Assembly (NCBI GenBank): GCA_050084985.1
Contig: JBITNC010000001.1
Location: forward strand, 177,754,001 to 177,818,000
Source: Nageia nagi
Taxonomy: Eukaryota > Pinophyta
Length of the DNA: 64,000 nucleotides
Direction: 5' to 3'
Made by a program: the position numbers and the translations under genes. The notes under the pieces are model-generated. The model ran no database searches. It saw only the letters and a program-made list of their open reading frames with translations, and was not told the DNA's origin. Below are positions 33,646 through 44,689 of this stretch, in pieces. Numbering within the stretch: the first letter of the stretch is position 1; the number at the start of each line of letters is the position of its first letter.

Positions 33646-36600
33646 TTAGTGTGGAAGCTCTTCTTCTACAACTTAGTGATCTAAACCTCCTTCCTTCATT
33701 GTTGAGGTAAAACTAAGAGAAGATATAAAATCCTTCCCTCTTGGATATTTTTTATTGCATCATGCTACTAACATATTATTTACTATGTGTTAGTTCTTTT
33801 GAACTTAATATGGCTAACAAAATTGCAAATTTTTTTTGTTTTTGCTAACCCCCTATTTTGTAATTTTTTAATTGCTACAATTTTTTTTTTAAGAGAAGTG
33901 GTTATTATACATTTTTTTAATATTACAAAGGTAATATTACAAAATATGCTACAATTTGTTTTTAATACTAACTTTTATCAGAGTGCATTTTTTTAAATTT
34001 TTTAACATATTGTTATTTAAAAAAAATTGTATTCAAAATTGTGTAATCTTGCAAAGATAATATTACAATTTGTTTTATAGCAAATAAGTATATATTTTTT
34101 GAAAATCTCATGGTTGGTGGCATTGTTGATCTCTTTAATTTTTTTTACAATTTTTTTATTAAACAAGAGGAGGGGAAAGGGAGGGGAGTGACTTTGTTTG
34201 CTCTTTGTCAGCAATCTCTAGCATATTCTCGCACCTCTAGCTCATTGCTCATTGGGATGGCAAATGTGGTTCTTTTAGCTATTCTTGTTGTAGCTCTTTT
34301 AGTCATGTGCTTTTCCAATAGCATCTCCTCTTCTCTTGTGCCTTTCCTCCACCTCTCGCATGGCCATATATTTTCTAAAACCTTATAGCCCTCTCACTTT
34401 GGTTTCCTCTCTTAGCCTGGTTCATGTGGCCCTCTTCTTATTTCTCTTAGCCCTCCTGCACAAATTCCCTTTCTTGTATAGATCATAGTCATCCTCGTCA
34501 TGTTGCCCCTCTAACCATGTCTCCATGGCACCTCTAATTGCATCTTCTCATCCCCTTTGATTGATCAATTTGATTGGACTCATGGCCTTTTTTTTCCATC
34601 GACCTCCTCACACATAGCCATGCTCTTCTCTAGCTTTCTCCTTTGTGTGGCCTCCATGAATAGAATTTTTTCTTTGGTGGTGTTTCATTGGTGAGATCAA
34701 TACAATACTATGAATCCATTCAAATGGATTCCACCTCACCATCTATAGCACATGTTGTATTGCAAAACATTTGCCTATGGATTACGAAGAGTGAAGCGAC
34801 CTATAAGTAATGTTTTCCACCTTCGTAGCCTACTTGTCGACCCTCTACCTTTAGTAGCTCCTTACAATTGCTCTACCCCTATCTTCTCATAGTTACTCCA
34901 TGATGATATTCTTCTTATTTCATGTTGGTATGGAGATTCATTTCAAGGGACCATAACTTCAATCCACTCCAATCTCCCAGGTACACCAGTTTCCACCAAG
35001 GTCGAGCCACCACCCTTAGGAAGTTAGCTATTTCTTTGGCTCCATCTAAGGTCCCTCCTAGCATAGTTTTTTGCATGCCTCTCTCTTCTTCCATTTCCCT
35101 CGCAACTTCTCCCTCTTAGCTTTATCTTTGCTCTGTTGATCTCCCTTAACAGGTCATGACCTGAGTTTTACCCTTCCCATCCAAACTTGCTGCCTTTACC
35201 ATTTTCTTACTTACCCTCTTTTTTTTTTTTTGAAATGCATGAGACCTCCTTATTTTGATGATAAGATGAGAAAGGCCATACTTTTCCATTAATTGGTGTC
35301 TTTAGTCATTTTTTTTACCTTCTTTGATAAGCAATTTTTGTGTCACTTTAATGAACCTAACATTAAGTAGAGTAAGGGTTACTCCTAAGCCTTTAATGTC
35401 TTACAATGCTTGAAAGGTAAATCATTCTTGAATAATTATTGGTATTTGAAAGTATTATTACTTGATACTTTATCTAATGATTCTTTTACTTAAAATCTTT
35501 ATGTGATTCTTTTACTTAAAATCTTTATGTCAAAGAATAGAATGCCTATTACTTTGAATCCTCATATTACTTAAGTCAATAGAATAATGCATGATTCCTA
35601 TTTATTTTTTAATGCATGCTTAGCACTTAAATTTTTTAAGTTAAATTATGCATGTTTTACTTAAATTTGTTAAGTTAAATGATGCATTTTTTCACTTAAT
35701 TTATAAAAGATAAATAATGCATTTTTTTACTTAATTTTCAAAAGTTAAATGATGCATGCTTACTTAAATATTTTAAGTTAATAATGCATATTTATTACTT
35801 AAATTTTAAGTTATGATATATTTTTAGTTCCTTATACAAGAATGAAGTGGACTTATGCAAATAAGAAATGATGTAAAGATGTCCTTTAAGGTTGGTAAAC
35901 AAAACCCATTGGACATTTAGGTTTCAAAATTTTGAATGGATGATGTTTTACTTATGCTCTTTTATTTCATATTTCGTATTTTGATTTATTTTCTTATGCA
36001 TTCAAAATGCAAATATTGATATGAGCAACCCCCTAAAATGAACACATCTGCATGTACATTCCACAACATAACTTCTTTAGGTAGCCATGAGGTGAGGATA
36101 TGTATACTAGAGCCTTTAAGTTTGATAATCCAAGTGGTAAAAAGTCTATACTTCTTAATTGCTTCTAAGTCCTCTATTGGTTTTGATTTAACTCCAATAG
36201 GTGGATAGGCATGTGTGTAGTGATACCATATATTCACACATCCATTCAGGGATTATCCTAATAACCTAAAAGGATAACTTGAAACCTAATCAAGATTAAT
36301 AATTTTATTGATCCAATAAATATCAAAACCTTGAAAAATAACCAGTACTTTTTCTTATGAGAGTATATTTCTACCTAAGGGAAACTAGTTGAGAATTGGT
36401 AGTACTTGGGCTCCTCTTGTGTAAGCATCTAGATGAAAGCTTAATTTTAGACAAGAAAATAAGCCTCAACAATGTCACTCTACATCTACAATTTTTGATA
36501 TGAGAAATGTATTTGGGTACATAGGTTATTATTTGAATTGTAAAACATTTGCACTTGTGAATCAAATCAACCATATCTTTAGTGTTAAATGTAACATGTA

Positions 36601-36660
36601 TTATTTACTTGGTTAAAACTTAACATTTAATGTTATTTATTAAAATCACATGCTTATTAT
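33646..36660 (+). other. Copia-B leader
   Basis: An unusually long untranslated region of 3 kb. A C/T-rich part (34200-35160) and a stretch rich in ATGCAT and TTACTTAA words (35570-35830) both have counterparts in the Copia-A leader. A conserved antisense ORF at 35986-36237 is listed separately. No sense coding region is convincing. Confidence 0.65.
35986..36237 (-). CDS. Conserved antisense ORF in the copia leader (Copia-B copy)
   Basis: 83 codons, antisense to Copia-B. It shares with the antisense ORF of Copia-A (45111-45386) the segments WYHYTH, LFT.WI.KL.GSS, TSWLPK.VML.NVH and VFILGG. I do not recognise the protein. Both copies are open although the surrounding sense genes are full of stops, which suggests either chance in a short frame or a captured coding exon. 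A plausible acceptor (TATTAG) lies shortly before it. Confidence 0.35.
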   Translation of the reverse strand: MNIWYHYTHAYPPIGVKSKPIEDLEAIKKYRLFTTWIIKLKGSSIHILTSWLPKEVMLWNVHADVFILGGCSYQYLHFECIRK

Positions 36661-36679
36661 TTCACATTCTTATGTAGCA

Positions 36680-37560
36680 AATAGGAGAATCTTTTTTACC
36701 AAACACATTCTTGATGGTTCCAACTATGGGATTTAAGAACCTTGAATGAGATCTAAATTGTAGACAAGAAAGCTTTGGCAAATAGTGAATTAGAACCTTG
36801 TACCTCCTACAAATGAGAAGGAACTAGAAGCTTATAATATGAAGAATGAGTTAGCAACCTCCATGATTTATCATGCAATTTCAGATGATATGCTCCTAAT
36901 GATTTTCTCTTTAACCTCGATAAAAGAAGCTTGAGATAAGCTTAAACAAATCTACCTTGGTTCAAATTTTTCAAGAAGATTTACCATTCTCCAAAAGTTG
37001 CTTCAATCTCATTAAAGGAAAGATGAAAATGTGGCTATCTACTTGAACAAAATCATTAACCTAAGAACCCAACTTGTTACTTATGGATGTAATTGGATCA
37101 ATGATGAGTTCATGATCTTCATCATTCTTCAAAGCTTTTATTCAAAGTTTAAAAACTTTGTGATGGTTATGGGAAGAAGGCTTGATGATGAAAAAGAAGT
37201 ATTCTCCCTTTAGAACCTTTCAAGGCACCTATTAAAGCATGAGAAAACCCTTAACAATAAAGGGTTAATTTCTTCTCCTAAAGATAATAACTTTACTTTT
37301 GAAATAAACAAAACTTCTTTCAAAAAAAAGTTCAACCATTAAAAGAAATCTTATCCTTCTTCCTCCAAAAGGTTTAAGAAAAGATGTAATGGCTATAATA
37401 GCAACAATAACTATATCAATAGGAACAATGGTAACAATAATTATTTAAAGCAAAGAGATAGAAAAGGCAAAAATAAACACTCCTTATCCTAAGAAAAAGT
37501 TTTATGGTAATTGTAACTATTATGGCATTTAAGATCACAAAGAAATTGATTGCTACAAGA
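36680..37560 (+). pseudogene. Copia-B gag
   Basis: The copia gag pattern is visible: LDGSNYGI..EP.MRSKL..RKLW, then NMKNELATSMIYHAISDDM, KLKQIYLGSNFSRRF and YLNKIINLRTQLVTYGCNW (open from 37031 to 37213). Near 37510 the knuckle reads CNYYGI, stop, DHKEIDC: the second cysteine has become tyrosine and a stop lies inside. The domain would form particles and bind RNA. It is clearly inactive. Confidence 0.78.
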
Positions 37561-37639
37561 AAAAAAAAAAGAAGAAAAGAACAAAGGTAATGAAAATATA
37601 AAGAACTACAAAGGAAAGAAAAATATTCATGCTAGTTTT

Positions 37640-37864
37640 GCTATGGTGCTCTACTCCTTATCTCACTCTTTTTCATCTAAATGGATTGTCGACTCTAGTT
37701 GCACTAATCACCTATGCTTTGAAAAAGAAAAGTTTGAGAACTTTCACAAGTATAAAAAGGATGCAGTTGTGATAGGTGATAACTCTACCCTTGAAGTCCA
37801 AAGAATTAGGAGTGTGCTAATTGACAAAAAGTTTTTGAAAATGTTTTCTATGTTTCTAAGTTAA
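37640..37864 (+). pseudogene. Copia-B protease
   Basis: WIVDSSCTNHLCFEKEKF is the copia retropepsin active-site region; D-S-S replaces the usual D-S-G. GDNSTLEVQRIRSVLID follows. A stop at 37862 separates it from the integrase, whose frame is the same. Confidence 0.75.
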
Positions 37865-37866
37865 GG

Positions 37867-39000
37867 ATGAACCTTCTCTCCATGATCCAAGTTGCTAAAA
37901 AAGGGTACTCTTTTGAGTTTGACTCTCAATCTTGGTGCATTAAGAAAGGACTTTCCACTTTGGTTAAAGGATCAGTGAAAGATAACCTATATATTATGGA
38001 TCAAGTTCCATTAAATATGTGTCTTGCTTCTAGTGTGTGTTATAAAGGCAATCTATGGCACCATCATTTAGGGCACCTTAACCATAAGAGTATTCAATTC
38101 ATGAAAGACCAAGAACTTGTGAAAAGTTTACCATCAATTTATTCTTTGGTTGGTCTATACAAGAAATGCATTCTTTGCAAGATGCATAGACAAAATTTTA
38201 AAAAAGATAAGGCAACAAGAGCATATAAACCTCTTCAACTTGTGCATTCAGATTTGATAGGTCCGTTTCAAACTAAGTCGCTTGGAGGATCATCTTACAT
38301 CTTGACCTTCATTTATGACTTTAGTAGGATGACTTTTGAGTATCTACTTGAGCACAAGGATCAAACCTTTGAGAGTTTTAAAGTTTTTAAGACCTTTGTT
38401 GAGAATAAATCTAACCTCAAAATCAAATGTTGAGATTAGATAATGGAGAAGAATATAACAATAATGAGTCCAATGACTATTATGCTAAGTATAGAATCAA
38501 GAGGTAGTTTATAATTCTATACACTCCTTAGTAGAATGGTGTTATCGAAAGAAAAAATAATAATTATAGAGATGGCTAAATGCATGTTGGGTAATCTTCC
38601 TAAATTCTTGTGAGGCAAAGCTATAAGCACTGTTATTTATACCTTGAATAGGTATCCCATAAAAGTCATTCAAAGTAAAACTCCTTTTAAGGCATGGTCA
38701 AGAAGAAAACCTTACATTTCTCACCTTAGGGTATTTGGTTATGAAGCATTATCCTACATTATTTCTAAGAAATAGAAGTTGGACAAAAAAATTGAAAAAT
38801 GCATCTTTATGGGTTATGATAGTTAGCATAGAGGCTACAGGCTCTACTCTCCAACCTATAAAGTAGTGTTCATTTCAAGGGATGTAAATTTTAATGAACT
38901 TCTTGAAGAATCTACTTCTAAGGAGGATGTTGATGATCTAGAGGACTCTTTAGTTACTCCTAGTTGGATGGATATTAATGTAAATAAGTCACTTTAGAAA
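37867..39000 (+). pseudogene. Copia-B integrase
   Basis: The zinc-binding part reads NLWHHHLGHLNHKSIQFM ... CILCKMHRQNF (H, H, C, C). The core has D in LVHSDLIGPFQTKSLGGS, D in LRLDNGEEYNNN (after a frameshift at 38433) and E in NGVIERKN. Downstream, PFKAWSRRKPYISHLRVFGYEA is the normal copia connector. The catalytic residues are present but stops and frameshifts break the chain. Confidence 0.82.
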
Positions 39001-39039
39001 TAAAATTCTTCAACCCAAAGGGTAACAAGGAGCATGACC

Positions 39040-40546
39040 TTGAACAAATCCTTATTTACCAAAATTGATAACAAGCATGAGCCCTTAACCTTCAAAGAAG
39101 CTTCTAAGCACAAGTGCTTGATGGAAGCCATAAAAGTGAAGTATGAGGTGCTTATAACAAATAAAACTTGGTACTTGGTTCCTTATCCTAATAAAAAGAA
39201 TATGATTTGAAATAAGTAGATCTACAAGGTCAAGTTCAATTTAGCTAGAGATATTAAAAAATACAAGGCAAGGTTAGTAGCTAGAAGTTTTGCTAAAAAA
39301 TATAGTGTAGATTATAAGGAAACCTTTGCTCCCATGGCAAACATGTTTTTAGCTTGATGTTAAGAGAGCATATCTCAATTATGAATTAGAAGTAGAAATC
39401 TTAATCAATCAACTATAAGGATTTATTATGGTAGGCAAAAATTCTTTTGTGTGCAAGATAAAGAAGTCATTGTATAAACTTAAGCAAGCACCTCAAGCCT
39501 AGTATAAAAATATTCTAGGGTACTTTGCAAACATTAGATTCTTCAAGTGTTTTTTTGACTTTGATCTATATGTGCTCAATTAAAGAAAAGATGTGGTCTT
39601 GATTTTTTTTTATGTGAATGATCTTTTGATTACTAATAACAATGATGAAATCATTCAAGAGTGCATATCCAAACTTAAGATAATATTTGAAATGATTGAT
39701 TTTGGTCTCTTACACTACTATCTTGGAATGTAAGTGTATCAATACAAGGATTGTACTAACCTCAGTTAATCTAAGTATATATTAGACATATTATAAAAAT
39801 TTGGTATGGAAAAGTGTAGATATGCTACAATCCTGATCTCTCTTGGAATCATTATTTCTCTAAGCTCTAACTCTTAGTTAGCTGATGCTACAGCTTATAG
39901 GTAATTAATTAGTAGTCTTTTGTATTTAACTATATCCAGGTTAGATATTGCATTTGCAATTAATTTGATGGCACAATTCATATAGAAACCTTATGTTGAG
40001 CACCTCAATGCTATTAAGCAAATCTTGAGGTGTGTTACAGGGACTAAGGATCTTGCTCTCAAATATGCCAAGTTACCCTTATTTGTTCTCTTTAGATTCT
40101 CAAATTCTAACTATGGGGGAGATAGAGATGATAGAAAGTCAACCTCTATGTATGTGTTTAGCATTGGTTTAGGTGATATGTTTTGGGCCTCTAAGAAGCA
40201 ACCTATTGTTTCTCTTTCCATCATAAAAGTTGAATATCATGCCATGTCTATTACAACCTAGGAAGCCATTTGGCTAGGGCATCTTCTAAAAGAAATTGTA
40301 TATGAGCAAGGTGGCTCATATTTAATTTTTTCAAATAATCAATTAGCTATTTCTTTGGTTAAGAATCAAGGTGGCTCATATTTAATTTTTCCATGTCCAT
40401 TTTATCAAGGATAAGGTACTTAATGGCATCATACACATGGAGTATTGTCCATCCACCTTGAACTTTGATGATTTGTTCACCAAGCCCCTTCTAAAATCTC
40501 AATTCTATAAGCTTAGGGATGCTATCGAGTTGGTGAAGTTTCCCTA
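39040..40546 (+). pseudogene. Copia-B RT and RNase H
   Basis: RT begins near EPLTFKEASKHKCLMEAIK and runs through YKARLVARSFAKKYSVDYKE, FAPMANM, then a deletion of about 20 codons relative to Copia-A. LDVKRAYLNYELEVEILI, KLKQAPQA and FFYVNDLLITNNN follow: the active site is YVND instead of YVDD (39611-39622), losing a catalytic aspartate. RNase H shows NYGGDRDDRKSTSMYV and LSIIKVEYHAMSITT. A 23-bp stretch (aaggtggctcatatttaatt...) occurs twice, at about 40309 and 40369, the second replacing expected RNase H sequence. The frame ends at TAA near 40546. Confidence 0.85.
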
Positions 40547-40689
40547 AAGGGGGAGTGAAGTTTTAATTCTTATGATGAATTCATGTTTATGATGACAACT
40601 TTACCCTTAGGAGGATTTTGTGTTGTATAGTGTATATTTTGTTGTATACCTTCATGGTAAGTTCACTCTACATGAGGAACTTGTATAAA

Positions 40690-40905
40690 TTGGCCAATAT
40701 AGCACTGTTTAGTTATCCATGTGTGAGGAACTCTTATGTGTCTTTTGGTGCTATTCAATTATCCATATGTGAGGAACTTGTATGTGCATACTTTTTATTT
40801 TTGGTCAATCTAGCACTATTTTGTTATCCATATGTGAGGAATTCTTACATGTCTTTTGGCACTGTTCAGTTATCCATATGTAAGGAACTTGTATATTCAT
40901 GCTCT
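40690..40905 (+). repeat. Twofold repeat of about 111 bp in the Copia-B 3' region
   Basis: A block beginning caatatagcactgtttagtt (40695) recurs at 40806; each half contains two tatccata.gtgaggaact sub-repeats. Copia-A has only one block. The 98-codon open frame over it is a repeat artefact. Confidence 0.8.
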
Positions 40906-41354
40906 ATTTTGTAATGATAATCAACACATGTTTTATATACAGTAGGTGACTATGAGTTTTTGGCATGACATCTTCATGATGACTTATAATGCACCATTGA
41001 TCAGTTCATGATGGTATTTGTGTGATTCATTTATCCTTGTTGAGATGAATATGTTGTATCTAACTAATATTGTTATTTTACTTACTTATGACTTGTAGGT
41101 TCTTTTGAGATTATAGGTTACTTACCTCAGGTATGTAAACTCTTGGAGACTCTTCATGACTTCCAATTGGATGACTACTTCATGTACATTGAAACCAATT
41201 ATGGTTAATGATTGTATTTGAAAAAGTAATGAGTATTAAACTAGATCTTTCTTACTTCACAAATATGTAAAAAGTTCTTATCTCTATTGTATTTATTTGG
41301 AGAACTTACTTTCTCTTCTTACTCGCTTTATCCCAATATTGCATTAAGGGTGAG

Positions 41355-41885
41355 TGTTGAAGTGTATAATGCATTATTGTAAAGGTTTGTATTAAATATT
41401 TTATGTAAGTTAATTAATACTTAAGGGTATCATTTTATACCTTAAATATTTAAATGAATATGGTAATGTAAATGATAACCTAAATATTTAAATGAATATG
41501 ATAATGTAACTTGTCTACACTCCATGTCATGAGCATGCCCCTTGGGTAAAAGGATGTGCATGTCATGCATTTGTACATTGGATAAAATGGTGATCCAAAG
41601 AGGGATTTTGGCCTATAAATAGAAGGCTCCCTCTTTATTATCACACACCAATTATAGATTAAAGTTATGCTATATGATACAAGTGTAGGAGTTGAGATTA
41701 GAAGAACTGTAAGAGAGTTGTATTTGTAATTGAAGAAAAGATCTAGTTAGTAGATGTACTCCTAGTTGGAGGAACCACTTACATCTTGTGTTGTGAGATT
41801 ACTTTGTGAGTTTGTTAGAACTTATTATGAGCTCTCATGTGATCTTGCTTGATTAGGAATTATCTTGTTAGTGTTACATCTTTCA
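41355..41885 (+). repeat. Copia-B 3' LTR
   Basis: 531 bp, TGTTGAAG...TTTCA. It is longer than the 5' LTR partly through a short local duplication around 41440-41510 (atgataacctaaatatttaaatgaatat). TATAAATA lies at 41614-41621. The preceding ATTAAGGGTGAG is the likely polypurine tract. Confidence 0.9.
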
Positions 41886-42300
41886 GTTTAGCTTGCACAC
41901 AAAAGACTCTTTGCCTTCCACAATGAACCCTTCTAGTTGATTTAAGAAGATTTTCACATCTAAGTTACCATTAAGAAATGCACTATTGATATCAAGTTGA
42001 AAAACTTTTTATCTTTGAGCTATAGAAAAACTAAGGATAATCTTGATAGTAGGCATCTTTGCCATGGGAGCAAAGGTTTTCTTATAATCTATAATATATT
42101 TTTGAGCAAAACCTTTAGCTACTAACTTTGCCTTGTATTTCATAATATCCCCAACTAAATTAAATTTTATTTTATAGATCCACTTATTGTTAATAACATT
42201 CTTCTCATTAAGATAAGAAACCAAATTCCAAGTTTTATTTTTCATAAGTGCCTCATACTCCACTTTCATGTCTTCCATCTAGCACTCATGCTTTGAAGCT
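41886..42300 (-). pseudogene. Copia-A RT N-terminal half
   Basis: Minus strand: an open frame from 42278 to 42009 gives MEDMKVEYEALMKNKTWNLV, NKWIYKIKFNLVGDI, KYKAKLVAKGFAQKY and FAPMAKMPTIKIILSFSIAQ. After a frame change VFQLDINSAFLNGNL and SFVCKLN lead to the Copia-B insertion point. The domain continues at 33140. Confidence 0.87.
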
Positions 42301-42399
42301 TCTTGAAAGCTTGAGGGCTCAATCTTGTTGTAAATCTTGGCAAATAAGGATTTGTTCAAGGCTATGATCCTTTTTACCCTTTATGTTGGAGAATTTTGT

Positions 42400-43700
42400 T
42401 CTTGAGGTGACTTGTTTACACCAATATCTAACCAACTATATGCAACTAAAGAGTCCTTTAGAACATCAACATCCTCATTAGAGGTAGATTCTTTAGGAAG
42501 TTCATTAAACTTTACATCCTTTGAAATAAACATGGCTTTGTAGGATGGAAAGCAAAGCTTGTAGTCTCTATACTAACTATCATAACCCATAAAGATGTAT
42601 TTTTTTAGCTCTTTTATCTAACTTCTTCCTTTTATTAGAAATAATGTAATATGTGAAATGTTAGGTTTTCTTTCTGACCATGCTTCAAAAGGAGTTTTAC
42701 TTTGAATATATTTTGTAGAAGACCTATTCAAGGTGTAAATAGCAATGCTCATAGCTTCACCTCATAAGAAACTAGGAAGATTACCTAACATGCATCTAAC
42801 CATCTCCATAATTGTTCTATTTTTCTTTTCAATAATACCATTCTATTGAGGAGAGTAAGGAATCGTAACTTATCTTTTGATTACTTAGCATAAAATTTAT
42901 TCAATTTATTATTGTTATATTCTCCCCCATTGTCTAATCTCAACATCTTGGTTTTAAAGTTAGTTTGATTCTTAACAAAGGCCTTAAAAACCTTAAAACT
43001 CTTAAAGGTTTGATCCTTGTATTCAAGTAGATACCCAAAGGTCATCCTACTAAAGTCATAAATGAAAGTAAATATCTAAGATGATCCTTTAATCAATTTA
43101 GTTTGAAATGAATCCATCAAATCTAAATGCACAAGTTGAAGATGTTGAGATGCTCTTATTTCCTTATCTTTTTTTTTTAACTTTTATCTATGCATCTTGC
43201 CAAGAATGCACTTCTTGTATAGACCAACCAAAGAAGAACTTGAAGGAAAACCTTCCATAATTTCTTGGTCTTTCATAACTTGAATAATATTATGGTTAAG
43301 GTTTCCAAACAATAATGCCAAAGATTATCTTTAGAAGACACACTAGAACCAAAACATATCTTTGATGGAACTTGATCCATCATGTAGAGATTATCCTTTA
43401 TAGATCCTTTAACCAAAGTGGCAAGTCCTTTCTTAATGCATTAGGATTGTGAGTTAAACTCAAAATATTACCCTTTTTTTATATTATAGAGAGAAAGTTA
43501 ATTGTAAGCTTAAGAACATAGAGCACATTGTCAAGAACCTTTCCATGAATCAACACTCTCCCAATTCCTTAGACTTCAAGAGTAGAGTTATCACCTATCA
43601 CAAATGCATCTTTTCTATACTTGTGAAAGTTTTCAAACTTATCCTTTTCAAAGCATAGGTGATTAGTGCAACCAAAATCAATAATCCAATTAGATAAAAA
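42400..43700 (-). pseudogene. Copia-A protease and integrase
   Basis: WIIDFGCTNHLCFEKDKF (about 43690) is the protease active site with D-F-G in place of D-S-G. Integrase follows with LVHLDLMDSFQTKLIKGSS, LRLDNGGEYNNN, and the glutamate region near 42845-42830 (IIEKKNRTIMEMVRCMLG, read in shifted frames). The connector and a Lys-rich region end near 42400. Several stops and frameshifts are present. Confidence 0.78.
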
Positions 43701-43739
43701 AGTGCAATACATGGAGTAGAGAATTGTAGCAAAACTAGC

Positions 43740-44680
43740 TTGAATATTCTTCTTTTCTTTATAGTTTTTTACATTTCTATTACCTTTGTTCTTTTATTCT
43801 CTTTTCTTTTTATATCAATCAACTTCTTTGTGACCTTATATACCATAATAGTTATAATTACCATCAAAAATTTTCTTAGTATAAGTATTATTTGCTTTGC
43901 CTTTTCCATCTCTTTACTTGAAGTAGTTGTTATCGTTATTCTTGCTACTGTTGTTGCCATTATTCCTGCTACTGTTATAGTCATTACTTTTTTCTCAAAC
44001 CTTTTGGAGGAAGAAGGATAAGATTTTTTTTATGGTTGAACTTCTTTTTCAAAGGATATTTGGTTTCTCTAATATCAATTTTATTATTTTTAGGAGAATA
44101 AATTAACATCTTATTGTTAAAGATTTCTTCATGCTTTAATAGGTGCCTAAAAAGGTTCTTAAGAGAGAAGACTTATTCTTCATCATCAAGCCTTATTTCC
44201 ATAACCATTACAAAATTTTCAAACTTTGAAGAAAGGCTTTGAAAAATGATAAATATCATGAACTCATGATTGATCCAATTGCACCCATAAATAATAAGTT
44301 GGGTCCTTAGGTCAATGATTTTGTTCAAGTAGATGGCAATATTTTCATCTTCCCTTTAACAAGATTAAAGAAACTTTTGGAGAATGGTAAACCTTATTAA
44401 AAATTTTGAACTAAGGTAGATTTACTTAAGCTTATCCCAAGCTTCCTTCATCAAGGTTGAAGAGAAAATCATTAATACCACATCATCAAAAATTGCATCA
44501 TAAATTATGGAGGTTGTCAACTCATTCTTCATATTGAAACCTCTAGTCCCTTCTCATCTATAGGAGGTACAATGTTCTCATTCATTATTTACTAAAGCTT
44601 CCTTGCCTACAATTAAACTCTTATCTATGGTTCTCAAATTCCAAAGTTGGAATCATCAAGAATGTGTTTGGATAAAAAGG
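43740..44680 (-). pseudogene. Copia-A gag
   Basis: Minus strand YLNKIIDLRTQLIIYGCNW, FENFVMVMEIRLDDEE and LKNLFRHLLKHEEIFN match Copia-B gag. The knuckle near 43850 reads NYNYYGI, stop, GHKEVD: its cysteines are lost. Open frames on the other strand here (43740-44021) are shadows. Confidence 0.75.
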
Positions 44681-44689
44681 AGTCTCCCA

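Larger units (their letters stand above)
33141..41885 (+). mobile_element. Copia-B, Ty1/copia element inserted head-on into its relative Copia-A
   Basis: LTRs at 33141-33630 and 41355-41885 enclose primer site, a 3-kb leader, gag, PR, INT, RT, RNase H and a repeat-bearing 3' region, 8.75 kb in all. LTRs, coding parts and leader are clearly homologous to Copia-A but run in the opposite direction. Numerous stops, a deletion in RT and a changed RT active site show it is dead. Confidence 0.92.

Noticed and set aside
40618-40914. 98-codon open frame after Copia-B RNase H
   Set aside because: It covers the 111-bp repeat of the 3' region, has no family resemblance, and is not conserved in Copia-A.
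43740-44021. 93-codon hydrophobic plus-strand frame resembling a membrane protein
   Set aside because: It is the reverse of the Asn/Lys-rich gag knuckle region of Copia-A; the hydrophobicity is an artefact of AT-rich antisense reading.
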